Shown: piece by piece, positions 36,719 to 47,173 of the stretch
How the letters are laid out: every line of letters begins with the position of its first letter
Position numbering within the stretch: position 1 is the first letter of the stretch
Origin: Kordiimonas sediminis
GTDB taxonomy: Bacteria; Pseudomonadota; Alphaproteobacteria; Sphingomonadales; Kordiimonadaceae
DNA length: 64,000 nt
Assembly (NCBI RefSeq): GCF_014656395.1
Contig: NZ_BNCI01000002.1
Location: forward strand, 248,001 to 312,000
Direction: 5' to 3'
Notes under the pieces: model-generated
Database searches by the model: none
What the model was told of the DNA's origin: nothing
The model's input: only the letters and a program-made list of their open reading frames with translations
Program-made: the position numbers and the translations under genes

Positions 36719-36755
36719 GTGCGCCTTTCTGCGACAGAAGTCTGGAAAAGCGCAC
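36719..36755. promoter_or_regulatory. Inverted repeat in the azoR upstream region, possible operator
   Basis: GTGCGCCTTT (36719-36728) and AAAAGCGCAC (36746-36755) are inverted copies with one mismatch. On the minus strand they precede azoR by 47-83 bases and lie next to a possible -10 (TATTAT, 36711-36716). AzoR genes are often controlled by redox-sensing repressors; no regulator gene is adjacent. Confidence 0.35.
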
Positions 36756-36781
36756 TATGGTGTTGTTAATTTTGCAACATG

Positions 36782-37186
36782 CTAGTCAGTGCCAGACACT
36801 TCCAGATGCAAAGAGGCAGAGTTAACACAGTACCGAAGCCCTGTAGGTTGCGGGCCGTCAGGGAATACGTGCCCCAGATGGCTGTCGCACTTTGCACATT
36901 TTATTTCTGTGCGAACCATGCCGTAGGAAGTATCGGACTTTTCTGTGACTGCTGTATCGTTGATAGCCTGCCAGAAACTTGGCCAGCCAGAGCCAGAGTC
37001 ATATTTCGTCTCGCTATCAAACAGGGGGGCTCTGCACCCGGCACACAGATATGTGCCAGGTGTTTTTGTATCCCAATATTTGCCAGAGAAGGGCGGCTCT
37101 GTACCACCGCAGCGGCAGACATCATACTCCGCTGCGGTCATTTGTTCCCGCCATTCCTGGTCGGTTTTTTCAATTTTATCGGTCAT
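36782..37186 (-). CDS. msrB: Peptide-methionine (R)-S-oxide reductase MsrB
   Basis: Repairs oxidised methionine (R form) in proteins with thioredoxin. The 134-aa protein has [12 protein letters not shown], the structural zinc cysteines Cys48/Cys51 (CAGC) and Cys97/Cys100 (CAKC), [20 protein letters not shown] and the catalytic Cys120 in RYCVNSASL. An unusual CRC pair is seen at 24-26. It starts 6 bases after the sppA stop on the same strand, so it is probably co-transcribed with sppA. Confidence 0.95.
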   Translation of the reverse strand: MTDKIEKTDQEWREQMTAAEYDVCRCGGTEPPFSGKYWDTKTPGTYLCAGCRAPLFDSETKYDSGSGWPSFWQAINDTAVTEKSDTSYGMVRTEIKCAKCDSHLGHVFPDGPQPTGLRYCVNSASLHLEVSGTD

Positions 37187-37192
37187 CGTCTT

Positions 37193-39043
37193 TTACCGTA
37201 ACTGACATGTTAAACATAAGGCGTAGCGTCCCATCGGATCATTGAACTTTAATAACAGGTCTGCTTCTGCCTTCATGGTTGTCAGCATTTTTAGCATGGG
37301 TGAGGGTACCGGATAGTCAGGTACAGTGGTGCTTTCAAAAATGTTGGACTGGAACAGGCGCGCCAGCATGGCGTCTAGGCGGTCTGGTGCGTCCCGGTAA
37401 AAGGATACACGGTAATCAGAGACCCCTGCTTTTTTAGCCGCAGACGCGACTGCATCATCAAATGTTCCCAGATGATCAACCAGACCGTATTCGAGCGCGG
37501 TGGTCGCAGCCCAGACGCGACCCTGAGCAATTTTATCCACTTCTTCAACTGTCATGCCGCGACCATTGGCAACAAGTGTCAGGAAATTCTGATACCCATT
37601 TTCGATGGACTGCTGGATGATGTCTTTGGTTGGCTCACTCAGGTCGCGGGTGATGTCAAAGGCACCAGATAATTTTGTGGTACCGACACCGTCAGTATGG
37701 ATGCCCACTTTATCCAGTGTGTCCTGGAATGTCGGAATAACGCCGAAGATACCGATAGACCCGGTGATGGTGGAAGGCGATGCCCAGATTTCATCCGCAG
37801 TTGCAGATATCCAGTAGCCGCCAGACGCTGCGACAGGACCAAAAGAGGCGACAACAGGCAGGCCATTAATTTTTTGTGCAGCTTCCAGTTCCTGACGGAT
37901 CAGCTCAGACGCAAACGAAGACCCGCCGGGACTGTCTACCCTTAGGACAATTGCCGCGACATTCTCGTCATTTCTGGCCGCCCTGATATGACTGACAACT
38001 GTCTCAGCCGCGGCAACGGTGATTGGGCCTGTGCCCATAATGATCTCACCCTGTGCGGTGATAACCGCGATCTTGTTTTTACTGTTGTCAGCCTGATGAG
38101 AAGCCGCCAAATAGGCTTGATAAGATATCTGCTTGAATGTTTCTCCGTCTGGCGTAGCGCCAAATTCTTCGATGAGGGCCTCTCTGTAATCAATACGGTG
38201 TACCAGCTCATCCACCAGACCCATATCAACAGCCAATTGGCCAAAGTTCCCTCCTGCCGCACGCAGAAGATCAGGGGTTTCATCAACCGACTTGGCCAGG
38301 GTGCCGGGTTCCATCCCGCGGCCCTGTTCAACCTTATCGGTATACTGCCGCCATAATTCTCCCAGATATGCTTGATTTGCTTCTTTGGCCGCAGCGGACA
38401 TGTCGTCGCGGATATATGGCTCTACTGCAGACTTGAATGTCCCAACACGGAAGACATTAATGTCAGCGCCGATCATATCCAGCAGGCTTTTGAAGTAGGT
38501 GCCGTACCGGCCATATCCTGTCAGGATCACATTGCCTTCAGGGTTCATGAAGACTTTATCTGCCTGTGATGCAAGGAGATAGTCGCTTTGACTATAGGCG
38601 CTGGAGATCGCATAGACGGGCTTGCCAGCTTCCTTGAAAGCCTTGATGCGGTCCGCAATACCGTGCAGGTGGGCCGGGGATGCACCGGCGAACCGGTCTG
38701 TTAGAATTGCCAGGCCAGCAATGCGGCTGTCGGTCGTCGCTCTTTCAACTGCCTTGATGATTTCATGGTAGCTTGATTGAGGCGGCGTAGAGTTAAAGTC
38801 CTGATATTCACGGAAAACCTGTTCAAGCGGATCTGGGTATTCAATCTGTTCCCGTACAACGCCGGACGGAGACAAGACCATAACAACGCCGTTTGGCACT
38901 GTTGGTCTGGGCTCTGTGTTTGTCATTGCACTGTAGATCATGAAAATAAACAGAATAACAAACAATCCCATAAAGGTTGTTCCCAGTCCCTGAACGAACT
39001 TCAACCCAACCTTGATAATTTCCCAAATACCCTTCACGAGCAA
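37193..39043 (-). CDS. sppA: Signal peptide peptidase SppA, long (67K) type
   Basis: Membrane-anchored serine protease that degrades cleaved signal peptides. The 616-aa protein has an N-terminal transmembrane helix (about 15-40) and two tandem peptidase S49 domains, the layout of E. coli SppA. In the second domain VLRVDSPGGSSFASELI is followed by VVASFGPVAASGGYWISA, which holds the nucleophile Ser, and then SPSTITGSIGIFG. The last residues (CLTCQLR) add two cysteines. It precedes msrB by 6 bases. Confidence 0.92.
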   Translation of the reverse strand: MLVKGIWEIIKVGLKFVQGLGTTFMGLFVILFIFMIYSAMTNTEPRPTVPNGVVMVLSPSGVVREQIEYPDPLEQVFREYQDFNSTPPQSSYHEIIKAVERATTDSRIAGLAILTDRFAGASPAHLHGIADRIKAFKEAGKPVYAISSAYSQSDYLLASQADKVFMNPEGNVILTGYGRYGTYFKSLLDMIGADINVFRVGTFKSAVEPYIRDDMSAAAKEANQAYLGELWRQYTDKVEQGRGMEPGTLAKSVDETPDLLRAAGGNFGQLAVDMGLVDELVHRIDYREALIEEFGATPDGETFKQISYQAYLAASHQADNSKNKIAVITAQGEIIMGTGPITVAAAETVVSHIRAARNDENVAAIVLRVDSPGGSSFASELIRQELEAAQKINGLPVVASFGPVAASGGYWISATADEIWASPSTITGSIGIFGVIPTFQDTLDKVGIHTDGVGTTKLSGAFDITRDLSEPTKDIIQQSIENGYQNFLTLVANGRGMTVEEVDKIAQGRVWAATTALEYGLVDHLGTFDDAVASAAKKAGVSDYRVSFYRDAPDRLDAMLARLFQSNIFESTTVPDYPVPSPMLKMLTTMKAEADLLLKFNDPMGRYALCLTCQLR

Positions 39044-39221
39044 TTTCTCCAGTAAAATTTAAAACGGACTTTTCTTAAAGCACAGAATACTTATGGTAGT
39101 CGCTTGTGCAGTTAATACTCAAAGTGTAGCTTCTTCCTTCAGTCGTCAAGGTTATGGCGACGAAATATGGTAAAGTTGCGGTGAGTACCCGATATTTTTT
39201 AGCAGGCAGGAGAGCTACAGC

Positions 39222-40064
39222 ATGTCAACAGGCATTCCCACAGTACAACAAAATCACCATAGACGCAGTTCCAGTGTTTCCGATGATGTGGATTTTGAGA
39301 TCGTTGGCTCTGAAATGCAGTTTGTGACAATTGAACTGGACCCTGGGGAATCTGCAATCGCAGAAGCAGGGTCGATGATGTTCAAGGACCAAAGCGTGAC
39401 GATGGATACTGTTTTTGGCGATGGCTCCGGCAAAGAAAGTGGCATTGGCAGCAAGATATTTGGTGCTGCAAAACGTCTTGTTACAGGGGAAAGCCTTTTT
39501 ACAACCGTGTACACACAGGAAGGGCACGGCAAAGCACATGTCGCGTTTGCTGCACCCTATCCGGGTAATATCCTGCCAATAAAACTGGACGAAATGGGTG
39601 GGAAAATCATCTGTCAGAAAGATAGCTTTCTAGCAGCAGCTCGCGGTGTGAACATTGGCGTGCATTTTCAGAAGAAGATTCTTACCGGTCTTTTTGGTGG
39701 TGAAGGTTTCATCATGCAAAGCCTGGAAGGCGATGGCTGGGCGTTCGTCCATATCGGCGGCACGCTTGTAGAGCGGGAATTGAAGCCGGGTGAGGTTCTT
39801 CATGTTGATACAGGCTGTCTGGCGGCAATGACGGCGACAGTCGATATGGATATTGAACGTGTAGGCGGTATCAAGTCGATGATTTTTGGCGGTGAAGGCG
39901 TGTTCTTTGCGCGACTGACCGGACCGGGCAAAGTATGGCTGCAAAGTCTGCCGTTCAGCCGTCTGGCTGGCCGGGTGTTGGCTGCAGCTCCGCAGCATGG
40001 TGGCCGTGATAAGGGCGAGGGGTCTTTGTTGAATGGGCTGGGCTTGGGGGACGATAGTTTCTAG
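39222..40064 (+). CDS. AIM24/TIGR00266 family protein
   Basis: A 280-aa protein. After about 25 polar residues the family pattern appears: FEIVGSEMQFVTIELDPGESAIAEAGSMMF (location about 26-55), SLFTTVYTQEGHGKAHVAFAAPYPG and FGGEGFIMQSLEGDGWAFVHIGG. A glycine-rich C-terminal part ends RDKGEGSLLNG. The fold is a double-stranded beta-helix-like trimer in related structures; function is unknown in bacteria. AGGAG precedes the ATG. It is divergent from sppA across 178 bases. Confidence 0.85.
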   Translation: MSTGIPTVQQNHHRRSSSVSDDVDFEIVGSEMQFVTIELDPGESAIAEAGSMMFKDQSVTMDTVFGDGSGKESGIGSKIFGAAKRLVTGESLFTTVYTQEGHGKAHVAFAAPYPGNILPIKLDEMGGKIICQKDSFLAAARGVNIGVHFQKKILTGLFGGEGFIMQSLEGDGWAFVHIGGTLVERELKPGEVLHVDTGCLAAMTATVDMDIERVGGIKSMIFGGEGVFFARLTGPGKVWLQSLPFSRLAGRVLAAAPQHGGRDKGEGSLLNGLGLGDDSF

Positions 40065-40110
40065 CAGCCACATTTCTAAGAGATACAGTAGTTAAGAGAA
40101 AGAACAGTCT

Positions 40111-40524
40111 ATGACGCAAATACCTGAGGGATATGAGCCGTGGGGCGGCGACCTTGCTGAACACTATGAAGACTTGATTGGTCCCTTTTACGTCAAGAAA
40201 TGTGATGACGGCACATGGAAGTCTGCTTTTTATTCCGAGAAAAAGCATCTTAATGGCCACGGCAATTTGCATGGCGGTTTGATGATGAGTTTTGCTGACA
40301 CAGCGCTTTTTGCAATTGCAAGGGAACATCTGGGGGAGGCTGCTGTGACAGTCTCCTTTAATTGTGATTTTGTTTCTGCAGGCAGTGCAAACTGCCTAAT
40401 AGAGGCATCAGGCGAGATCGTCAAAGCAACACGATCACTTTTGTTTGTGCGTGGTCGTGTCTATTCAGGCGATGATACACTACTGTCATTCAGTGGTATT
40501 TTGAAAAAGCTGCGCCGGTCATAA
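40111..40524 (+). CDS. PaaI-like hotdog-fold thioesterase
   Basis: A 137-aa single hotdog domain. The central helix signature NGHGNLHGGLMMSFADTALFAIA matches the PaaI/YbgC-like group (HGG with a conserved Asp), and VTVSFNCDFVSAGSANCLIEASGEIV forms the strand core. These enzymes hydrolyse acyl-CoA thioesters, especially aryl-CoA; the substrate is not defined here. It lies 46 bases after the AIM24-like gene, probably one unit, and converges with the SGNH gene. Confidence 0.85.
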   Translation: MTQIPEGYEPWGGDLAEHYEDLIGPFYVKKCDDGTWKSAFYSEKKHLNGHGNLHGGLMMSFADTALFAIAREHLGEAAVTVSFNCDFVSAGSANCLIEASGEIVKATRSLLFVRGRVYSGDDTLLSFSGILKKLRRS

Positions 40525-40534
40525 GCTGGGTAAA

Positions 40535-41275
40535 TCAGGCCTGTAACCTGCTTTTATGGTGCGACTGCAGATAGTCTAGAACATTCTGCAGCATCAACCT
40601 GCCGTAAGGTGTGTTGGCGTGCCTGACATCACCTTCACGGTCAGCATAATACTCTGGCTTTAAAAAGCCTTCTTCTGTGAACGCAGCAGGCGGTGCCTTT
40701 ACAATGTCAATGCCTTTATCGCAAAGCCAGCTTTGCATATAGTGGCGGTGTGCTTTGTCGACAGCAAGGATAATCTCTTTGTCAGCTCCGCGCTTTAAAA
40801 CCTGAATATTTTCGTTTAGCGGTGGGCCTTCAATCGTAAAAAACGGCACATTATTTTTGAGTAAAAGTTCGTAAAACTCAAAGGTGCTGCCAATGTCTTC
40901 TTTGATAATCTCAAGCATTGCAGCTTTAGATATGGGCGCCTTGCCTTTTTCGGCAGCCAGTTCATAAGGGGCGTGCCGCAGCCATGTCGGGTTTTGTGAA
41001 ATTTTGAAGCTGTGCATGCGCAGGCTGAAACCGTATAAAATGTTCTGATCAAACCACAGTGCTTGTTTGCCTGTTGTTTTCAGGAAGGTATTTCTGGCCA
41101 TTGGCAGATTGAAGGTGATGCGATTCTTATGGGGTTTGAAGAAACGGCGCGACAATTTATACCCTGGCCCCAAGGGACCAATTTTTATATTGGACACCAG
41201 CGGGTCTGATGGATGCAGTTCATCATGAGCACGTTTCAGGACCGTTGTGTGCGAGTCGCCAGCAAGTAAAATCAC
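40535..41275 (-). CDS. SGNH-hydrolase-like protein paired with GSCFA
   Basis: A 246-aa protein that begins MILLAGDSHTTVLKRAHDEL, an SGNH-type block I with GDSH. Near the C-terminus GDVRHANTPYGRLM could supply the Asp/His pair of block V. The middle is helical without further recognisable blocks. GTG start overlapping the TGA of the GSCFA gene (GTGA). It may be an O-acetyl-type esterase or transferase working with GSCFA on surface polysaccharide, but this is inference from pairing and motif only. Confidence 0.6.
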   Translation of the reverse strand: MILLAGDSHTTVLKRAHDELHPSDPLVSNIKIGPLGPGYKLSRRFFKPHKNRITFNLPMARNTFLKTTGKQALWFDQNILYGFSLRMHSFKISQNPTWLRHAPYELAAEKGKAPISKAAMLEIIKEDIGSTFEFYELLLKNNVPFFTIEGPPLNENIQVLKRGADKEIILAVDKAHRHYMQSWLCDKGIDIVKAPPAAFTEEGFLKPEYYADREGDVRHANTPYGRLMLQNVLDYLQSHHKSRLQA

Positions 41276-42324
41276 AGGGTTTGTTCCATCTCTAACAATT
41301 CTTCATCACACACGATGTCGTCTTCGTCCAGACTCTCATTGCCCGCGGGAGATTTCTCCAACACGCCGGGCGGTGTGTGTTCCTTGAAAAAATGACGCAT
41401 AACCTGATCAACCCCGCGCAGAGAGACTGTGCGCAGATTAGGGTCAAAAAACATGGCCCGCATAGGATGTGATGCGACTATCTCATACGATGGGAAATAG
41501 TCGGTCAGCGGGTCTTCCTGCGCAAGTTCGCCAGCTACTGTTCGCAGCGTTGATTTGGAATGCATACTGGCGACCAGCACATGCTTGTCGCTTGCGGTTG
41601 CAGTCAGTGGTACGGGCGAAACAGTTAAAATTACTTTCAGGCCAGGATTGATCTCGCGCATCTTGGCAAGTGTTTGTTTCAGTTCCTGATAAATTTCAAC
41701 GAATGTAAAATTGTGAAATTCATAGACGTCGGCATCAAAGGTGCCTGCCGCAGTTCCAGGGCAAACAGGGTATACGGCTTTATCCGATGTATGGCGCCAA
41801 GCTTCTGTCAGGCCAAGGGTGAAGACGAACACATCCGCTGTTTCAAACATTTTCCGAACTGCCGAAAAATGTGCATCTTGCAGTATTTTGAATTCTTCCA
41901 AACAGGAAAAACCATTTGGTTCGATCGTCGGACGGAAAGGGTCTATGTATCGTTCGCCGTCGGTCCATACGGTTTCCTCAGGGGTAAACTTGCCGTACGC
42001 CCGGTCAAACAGTTGGCTTAACTGGTGGGCGGTGTAAATATTACCGTACCGGGCGGAGTATATGCCGTAGCCATATTTTGCGTGCAGATGTTGGGGGAGT
42101 AGCGGTGGGGCTTTTTCATAGTCCCGATAATTAAAGCCGCTTTTAGCCATATGACGCCCGATATGCTGGGCAAAGCAGCTGCCTGCGGTGGCAATTTTAT
42201 CTGTCTCCAATATCTCGAACTTGCGAGTGTAGAGTTTTTCAAAGTCCAGCGGATTGCAGGATGCAACGCCAGTGCGCCAGTATGCTTCACCGGGTAGATT
42301 TTGATATGGATTTTGGTTGGTCAT
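41272..42324 (-). CDS. GSCFA-domain protein
   Basis: About 350 aa from ATG 42324; a TTG at 42342 would add six residues. The name-giving motif is at about 48-52 (TAGSCFAQHIGRHM) with Ser49 as candidate nucleophile in a GDSL-like fold, and VFTLGLTEAWRHTSD and VILTVSPVPLTAT are the other conserved blocks. GSCFA proteins are predicted esterases or acyltransferases near capsule and EPS genes, but none are adjacent here except a paired SGNH gene that overlaps the stop. Confidence 0.85.
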   Translation of the reverse strand: MTNQNPYQNLPGEAYWRTGVASCNPLDFEKLYTRKFEILETDKIATAGSCFAQHIGRHMAKSGFNYRDYEKAPPLLPQHLHAKYGYGIYSARYGNIYTAHQLSQLFDRAYGKFTPEETVWTDGERYIDPFRPTIEPNGFSCLEEFKILQDAHFSAVRKMFETADVFVFTLGLTEAWRHTSDKAVYPVCPGTAAGTFDADVYEFHNFTFVEIYQELKQTLAKMREINPGLKVILTVSPVPLTATASDKHVLVASMHSKSTLRTVAGELAQEDPLTDYFPSYEIVASHPMRAMFFDPNLRTVSLRGVDQVMRHFFKEHTPPGVLEKSPAGNESLDEDDIVCDEELLEMEQTL

Positions 42325-42490
42325 ACGCGGCCTGTTCCCCAAAGCATTGTGTGATGGGCACCATATGAGGAGGGAACAGCCTTGTCAAACGCGAGAGGGG
42401 CACCTATCTGGCAACACACAGTAAGTCATCATGCCGGTCAGAAGCCGTGCTTGCGCGCAGGTCGATGTCTAAGTCTGTTGTGCGCTGGTG

Positions 42491-43798
42491 TTAGCTTTTT
42501 GCAATGCGTACCATCGTTTCAACATCTGCAATTTTTGCACGGGGGCTTGGGCCTTCCGCAGCTTCTTGTTCTGCTGCATCAATTTTTTTCCAATCTTGGA
42601 AGGTGACAATCTGCAGATCACGTTTCTTGATAATTGCATCCAGTCCAGCCCGCCCTTTTTTGCCTGAAGGGGTGACTTCCGAGAGGATTTTTTGTGCAAT
42701 TTCCTGCCCGTCTGGCTTGTTAGTGCCAATGGTTCCTGATGGACCACGTTTTGCCCAGCCAGCGCAGTACAGGCCGTCAAATATCTTGCCGTCTACATTG
42801 TCGAAATGGCCCCGGTCTTCATTATACGGCACATCCTGGATGGGGGTTGTCCGGTAGCCGATACAGGGAACTATCACGCCCGCCGGGATGACTTCGCTTT
42901 CACCAGTGCCTTCACACTGGCCATCGACCGTGACAATTGTATGTTCTAACCGAAGGCCACAGGCTACTTCCTGTCCCAATATGGCCATGGGGCGTCTGTA
43001 AAAAGCAATGTGCAGACGGATAGGCTTCATGTCCGGGGTGTTGTCCGACATGCTGCGCAGGATGGTCATATTCTTTTTCTGCGCCCCGGTCAGGGTTTCG
43101 TCCTCCCAGTTTGACGGTAACTGTTCAGGGTCAACCAGAGCCACGCAGTTGTGAAGGTTTGCCAGCTCACCAAGTTCCTTGGGTGTAAAGCTTGCTTCGA
43201 GTGGACCCCGTCGGCCAAGCAGATAAATATCCTTGATCGGGGAGCTGTGTATCTTTTCTGCTGCATGATCGGCCAGGTCCGAGGTTTCCATCTCTTCTGC
43301 CGTTTTCGCCAGAACCCGCGCAACGTCCACAGCAACATTGCCATTTCCAATGACGGCAACGGAAGGTACATTCAGATCTGGATTCAGGTCGGTAAAGCCG
43401 GGGTGACTGTTATACCAGCCAACGAAGGCTGCGGAACCGATCACGCCTTTCAGGTCTTCGCCGTCGATCCCCAGCGGGCGGTCTTTTGGTGCACCGGTCG
43501 CCAAAACGACAGCGTCATAAAGTTCCATCAATTCTTTAAGCGTCAGGTCACGGCCAAGCGCCAGATTACCTACAAACCGGACATTGTCCCGGACGTTTGT
43601 TGCCTCATATCGGCGAGCTACATTTTTGATAGACTGGTGATCAGGGGCGACACCAGCGCGGATCAGTCCGTACGGTGTGGGCAGGGCGTCGATTATATCC
43701 ACTTTGACATCGTCGTCCCCACCTGACAGTGCTTCGGCTGTATAGTAGCCTGCGGGACCAGCACCAATGACAGCAACCCAAAGTGTTTTTTTCACCAT
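42491..43798 (-). CDS. Adrenodoxin reductase-like ferredoxin-NADP+ reductase
   Basis: FAD- and NADP-binding flavoprotein of about 435 aa. FAD loop AVIGAGPAGYYTAEAL near residue 10, PTPYGLIRAGVAPDHQSIKNV, the NADPH loop VAVIGNGNVAVDVARVL, and the C-terminal CAGWAKRGPSGTIGTNKPDG are those of adrenodoxin reductase/FprA enzymes. These pass electrons from NADPH to ferredoxins. ATG 43798 is chosen for the AGGGAGG 5 bases upstream; a longer frame starts at 43867. No ferredoxin or P450 gene is nearby. Confidence 0.9.
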   Translation of the reverse strand: MVKKTLWVAVIGAGPAGYYTAEALSGGDDDVKVDIIDALPTPYGLIRAGVAPDHQSIKNVARRYEATNVRDNVRFVGNLALGRDLTLKELMELYDAVVLATGAPKDRPLGIDGEDLKGVIGSAAFVGWYNSHPGFTDLNPDLNVPSVAVIGNGNVAVDVARVLAKTAEEMETSDLADHAAEKIHSSPIKDIYLLGRRGPLEASFTPKELGELANLHNCVALVDPEQLPSNWEDETLTGAQKKNMTILRSMSDNTPDMKPIRLHIAFYRRPMAILGQEVACGLRLEHTIVTVDGQCEGTGESEVIPAGVIVPCIGYRTTPIQDVPYNEDRGHFDNVDGKIFDGLYCAGWAKRGPSGTIGTNKPDGQEIAQKILSEVTPSGKKGRAGLDAIIKKRDLQIVTFQDWKKIDAAEQEAAEGPSPRAKIADVETMVRIAKS

Positions 43799-43898
43799 AC
43801 CATCCTCCCTGTAAGCACCTGGATCATGCCACGGAAAGCGGGTCAAGTCCATGGCACTTGCAAACATGGTGGCCTTCAGGTGCAGTGCCCACCAAAAC

Positions 43899-43925
43899 TA
43901 AAAAAGAAGGCGCCCGGAGGCGCCT
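43899..43925 (-). terminator. Terminator of the exported-protein gene
   Basis: Read on the minus strand, AGGCGCC pairs with GGCGCCT (43919-43925 with 43908-43914, loop of 4) and is followed by TCTTTTT. It lies 25 bases after the stop. Confidence 0.75.
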
Positions 43926-43949
43926 GAGGTTAGGTGAAAATAATGGGGG

Positions 43950-44411
43950 TTATTCGTCGTTTTCACCTTCCATTCGGTGATGGTGGCCAATAACACTTGT
44001 GGAGGTGGCTACATAGCTCATGTATGTATCCCAAGCTTTTTGTGCAGCTTCCTCAGAGCCTTCCTGTTTGACCAGTGCAGCCCACCATTTTACATCATCC
44101 GGCGTTGTGGAATACTCCAGATCAGCATACCCGCCTTTATGTTCCCAGAAATAGGCAGCGTCCCATTTGCCACTATCAAAATGCATGACCCAGGGGCCCG
44201 GCACATCAGCAGCTTTGCTTGCAGGGGCGAATTTCTCTTCTACCAGCATCATCGCTTTTTCCCGCATGCCCGGCTTATAATCTACAAGCACGACGCTCAT
44301 GTAGATGGCATTTTCCTGTTTAGCGGCTTCCATTTGGGCATTTGCGTGCGGAGCAATCAGGAATAAGCTTGCTGCCAGTGTTGTCATTGAAAGTGTTTTG
44401 ATGAATTTCAT
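43950..44411 (-). CDS. Small exported protein, possible dimeric alpha-beta-barrel fold
   Basis: About 153 aa from ATG 44411, with GGGAGGAAAG upstream. A signal peptide (cleavage near ANAQ, residue 25) is followed by one domain: MSVVLVDYKPGMREKAMML, GPWVMHFDSGKWDAAYFWEH, EYSTTPDDVKWWAALV. The alternation of strands and helices resembles dimeric alpha-beta-barrel (ABM-like) domains, but I see no catalytic residues. The C-terminal end is GHHHRMEGENDE, His- and acid-rich, possibly metal binding. Not assigned to a named family. Confidence 0.6.
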   Translation of the reverse strand: MKFIKTLSMTTLAASLFLIAPHANAQMEAAKQENAIYMSVVLVDYKPGMREKAMMLVEEKFAPASKAADVPGPWVMHFDSGKWDAAYFWEHKGGYADLEYSTTPDDVKWWAALVKQEGSEEAAQKAWDTYMSYVATSTSVIGHHHRMEGENDE

Positions 44412-44870
44412 TTCTTTCCTCCCAGTGTTCGGCCAGCCTTTTAGACAGCAGACCAACGTGGTTATGTTGAACTACTCGGGACATACTGTGGAGATAGAGG
44501 TGTGAGGGGTTTCAAAAAATATCTGAATACTGGAACCGCTCATGGGGGCATATTTTACCACAAAAAAATGTGTGACTTATGCTTGGCCGCTATATCAAAG
44601 GGTTAGGGAAATGCTGAATTTTGGCGACTCGGCGCGACTCGCTTTCATGAAAATTATACGGATGTGTCTGGAAGGCAGTACAGTTGCAGACCTGACATCG
44701 GATGCAGTCACCATATAATATGTGTTGATAGATGATGTATGCGGACTACTGACAGGTGGTCCGCTGTGCCCACCGACCTTATCTTGGCATCGGTTTTCAT
44801 ATGCTTTCCCTATGAAGGCTTTTATCGGTGGCTGAGAGGTAAATTTTTTTAAAAAATCTCTCTAACGGAC
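44412..44870. other. Gene-free interval upstream of groES
   Basis: No convincing coding region. It carries the candidate small RNA (44692-44797) and an AT-rich inverted repeat with GAGAG (44834-44838) and CTCTC (44858-44862) just before the groES promoter. Confidence 0.5.
44692..44797 (+). ncRNA. Candidate small RNA or attenuated leader upstream of groES
   Basis: A near-consensus promoter (CTGACA 44692-44697, 16 bases, TATAAT 44714-44719) would start a transcript near 44726. It is followed by a 6-bp hairpin (GCGGAC 44741-44746 with GTCCGC 44759-44764) and a second hairpin (ACCGA 44772-44776 with TCGGT 44790-44794) ending in TTTT, as a short terminator. The resulting RNA would be about 72 bases. 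This is a pattern from sequence alone; no known RNA family is recognised. Confidence 0.35.
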
Positions 44871-44871
44871 C

Positions 44872-44900
44872 TTGAACCTTTTTCCAGGGCCGCTTACATA
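44872..44900 (+). promoter_or_regulatory. groESL promoter
   Basis: TTGAAC (44872-44877), 17 bases, TACATA (44895-44900). Preceded by C it reads CTTGAAC, which also matches the sigma-32 -35 element, although the -10 is housekeeping-like. Transcription would begin about 44907, at the edge of the CIRCE operator. Confidence 0.6.
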
Positions 44901-44910
44901 GGGCTCAGTG

Positions 44911-44937
44911 TTAGCACTCATGGGATGTGAGTGCTAA
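44911..44937 (+). promoter_or_regulatory. CIRCE operator (HrcA binding site)
   Basis: A perfect copy of the consensus: TTAGCACTC, nine bases, GAGTGCTAA. HrcA bound here represses groESL at normal temperature. It lies 41 bases before the groES start. No hrcA gene is in this window. Confidence 0.97.
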
Positions 44938-44978
44938 CAGGGTCAACCAATCTATTAATGTATATTAGGAGAGAAACC

Positions 44979-45266
44979 ATGGCACTACGTCCACTTCATG
45001 ACCGTGTTTTGGTAAAGCGCCTTGAAAGCGAAACCAAGACTGCAGGCGGTATTATCCTGCCTGATACTGCTCAGGAAAAGCCATCTGAAGGCGAAGTTGT
45101 AGCAGTTGGAAACGGTACTAAAGCTGATGACGGTTCTGTTGTCGCACTTGACGTTAAAGCTGGTGACAAAATCCTGTTCGGCAAATGGTCCGGTACAGAA
45201 GTCAAAGTTGACGGTGTAGACCTTCTGATCATGAAAGAGTCTGACATCATGGGTATCATCGAGTAA
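44979..45266 (+). CDS. groES: Co-chaperonin GroES
   Basis: The 10-kDa lid of the GroEL chaperonin. The 95-aa protein begins [17 protein letters not shown], has the mobile-loop [18 protein letters not shown] that contacts GroEL, and ends [13 protein letters not shown]-like ([14 protein letters not shown]). AGGAGAG precedes the ATG. It lies behind a perfect CIRCE element and 59 bases before groEL, forming the groESL operon. Confidence 0.98.
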   Translation: MALRPLHDRVLVKRLESETKTAGGIILPDTAQEKPSEGEVVAVGNGTKADDGSVVALDVKAGDKILFGKWSGTEVKVDGVDLLIMKESDIMGIIE

Positions 45267-45295
45267 TCGCTCGGTTTGATCTCGTAACTTGTTAA

Positions 45296-46978
<1,683 letters not shown>

Positions 46979-47031
46979 GGTCCGCTGTTCAAACCAAAAT
47001 ATTCGGGTGGCAAAGCACAGCACTCGAGGAA

Positions 47032-47061
47032 AGCTCCGCAGAAATTCTGCGGAGCTTTTTG
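47032..47061 (+). terminator. Terminator of groESL
   Basis: AGCTCCGCAG pairs with CTGCGGAGCT around a five-base loop and is followed by TTTTGTGTTTT, about 55 bases after groEL. Confidence 0.9.
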
Positions 47062-47173
47062 TGTTTTATGGGGAGATTTTCCACACTCGCGCGTAGGTAT
47101 ATGCATTTTGTTAACGAATAGAGCGTAAATTACAATCAACGACTTGGGGATTGTGAGCTCAAGGATGATGCGT

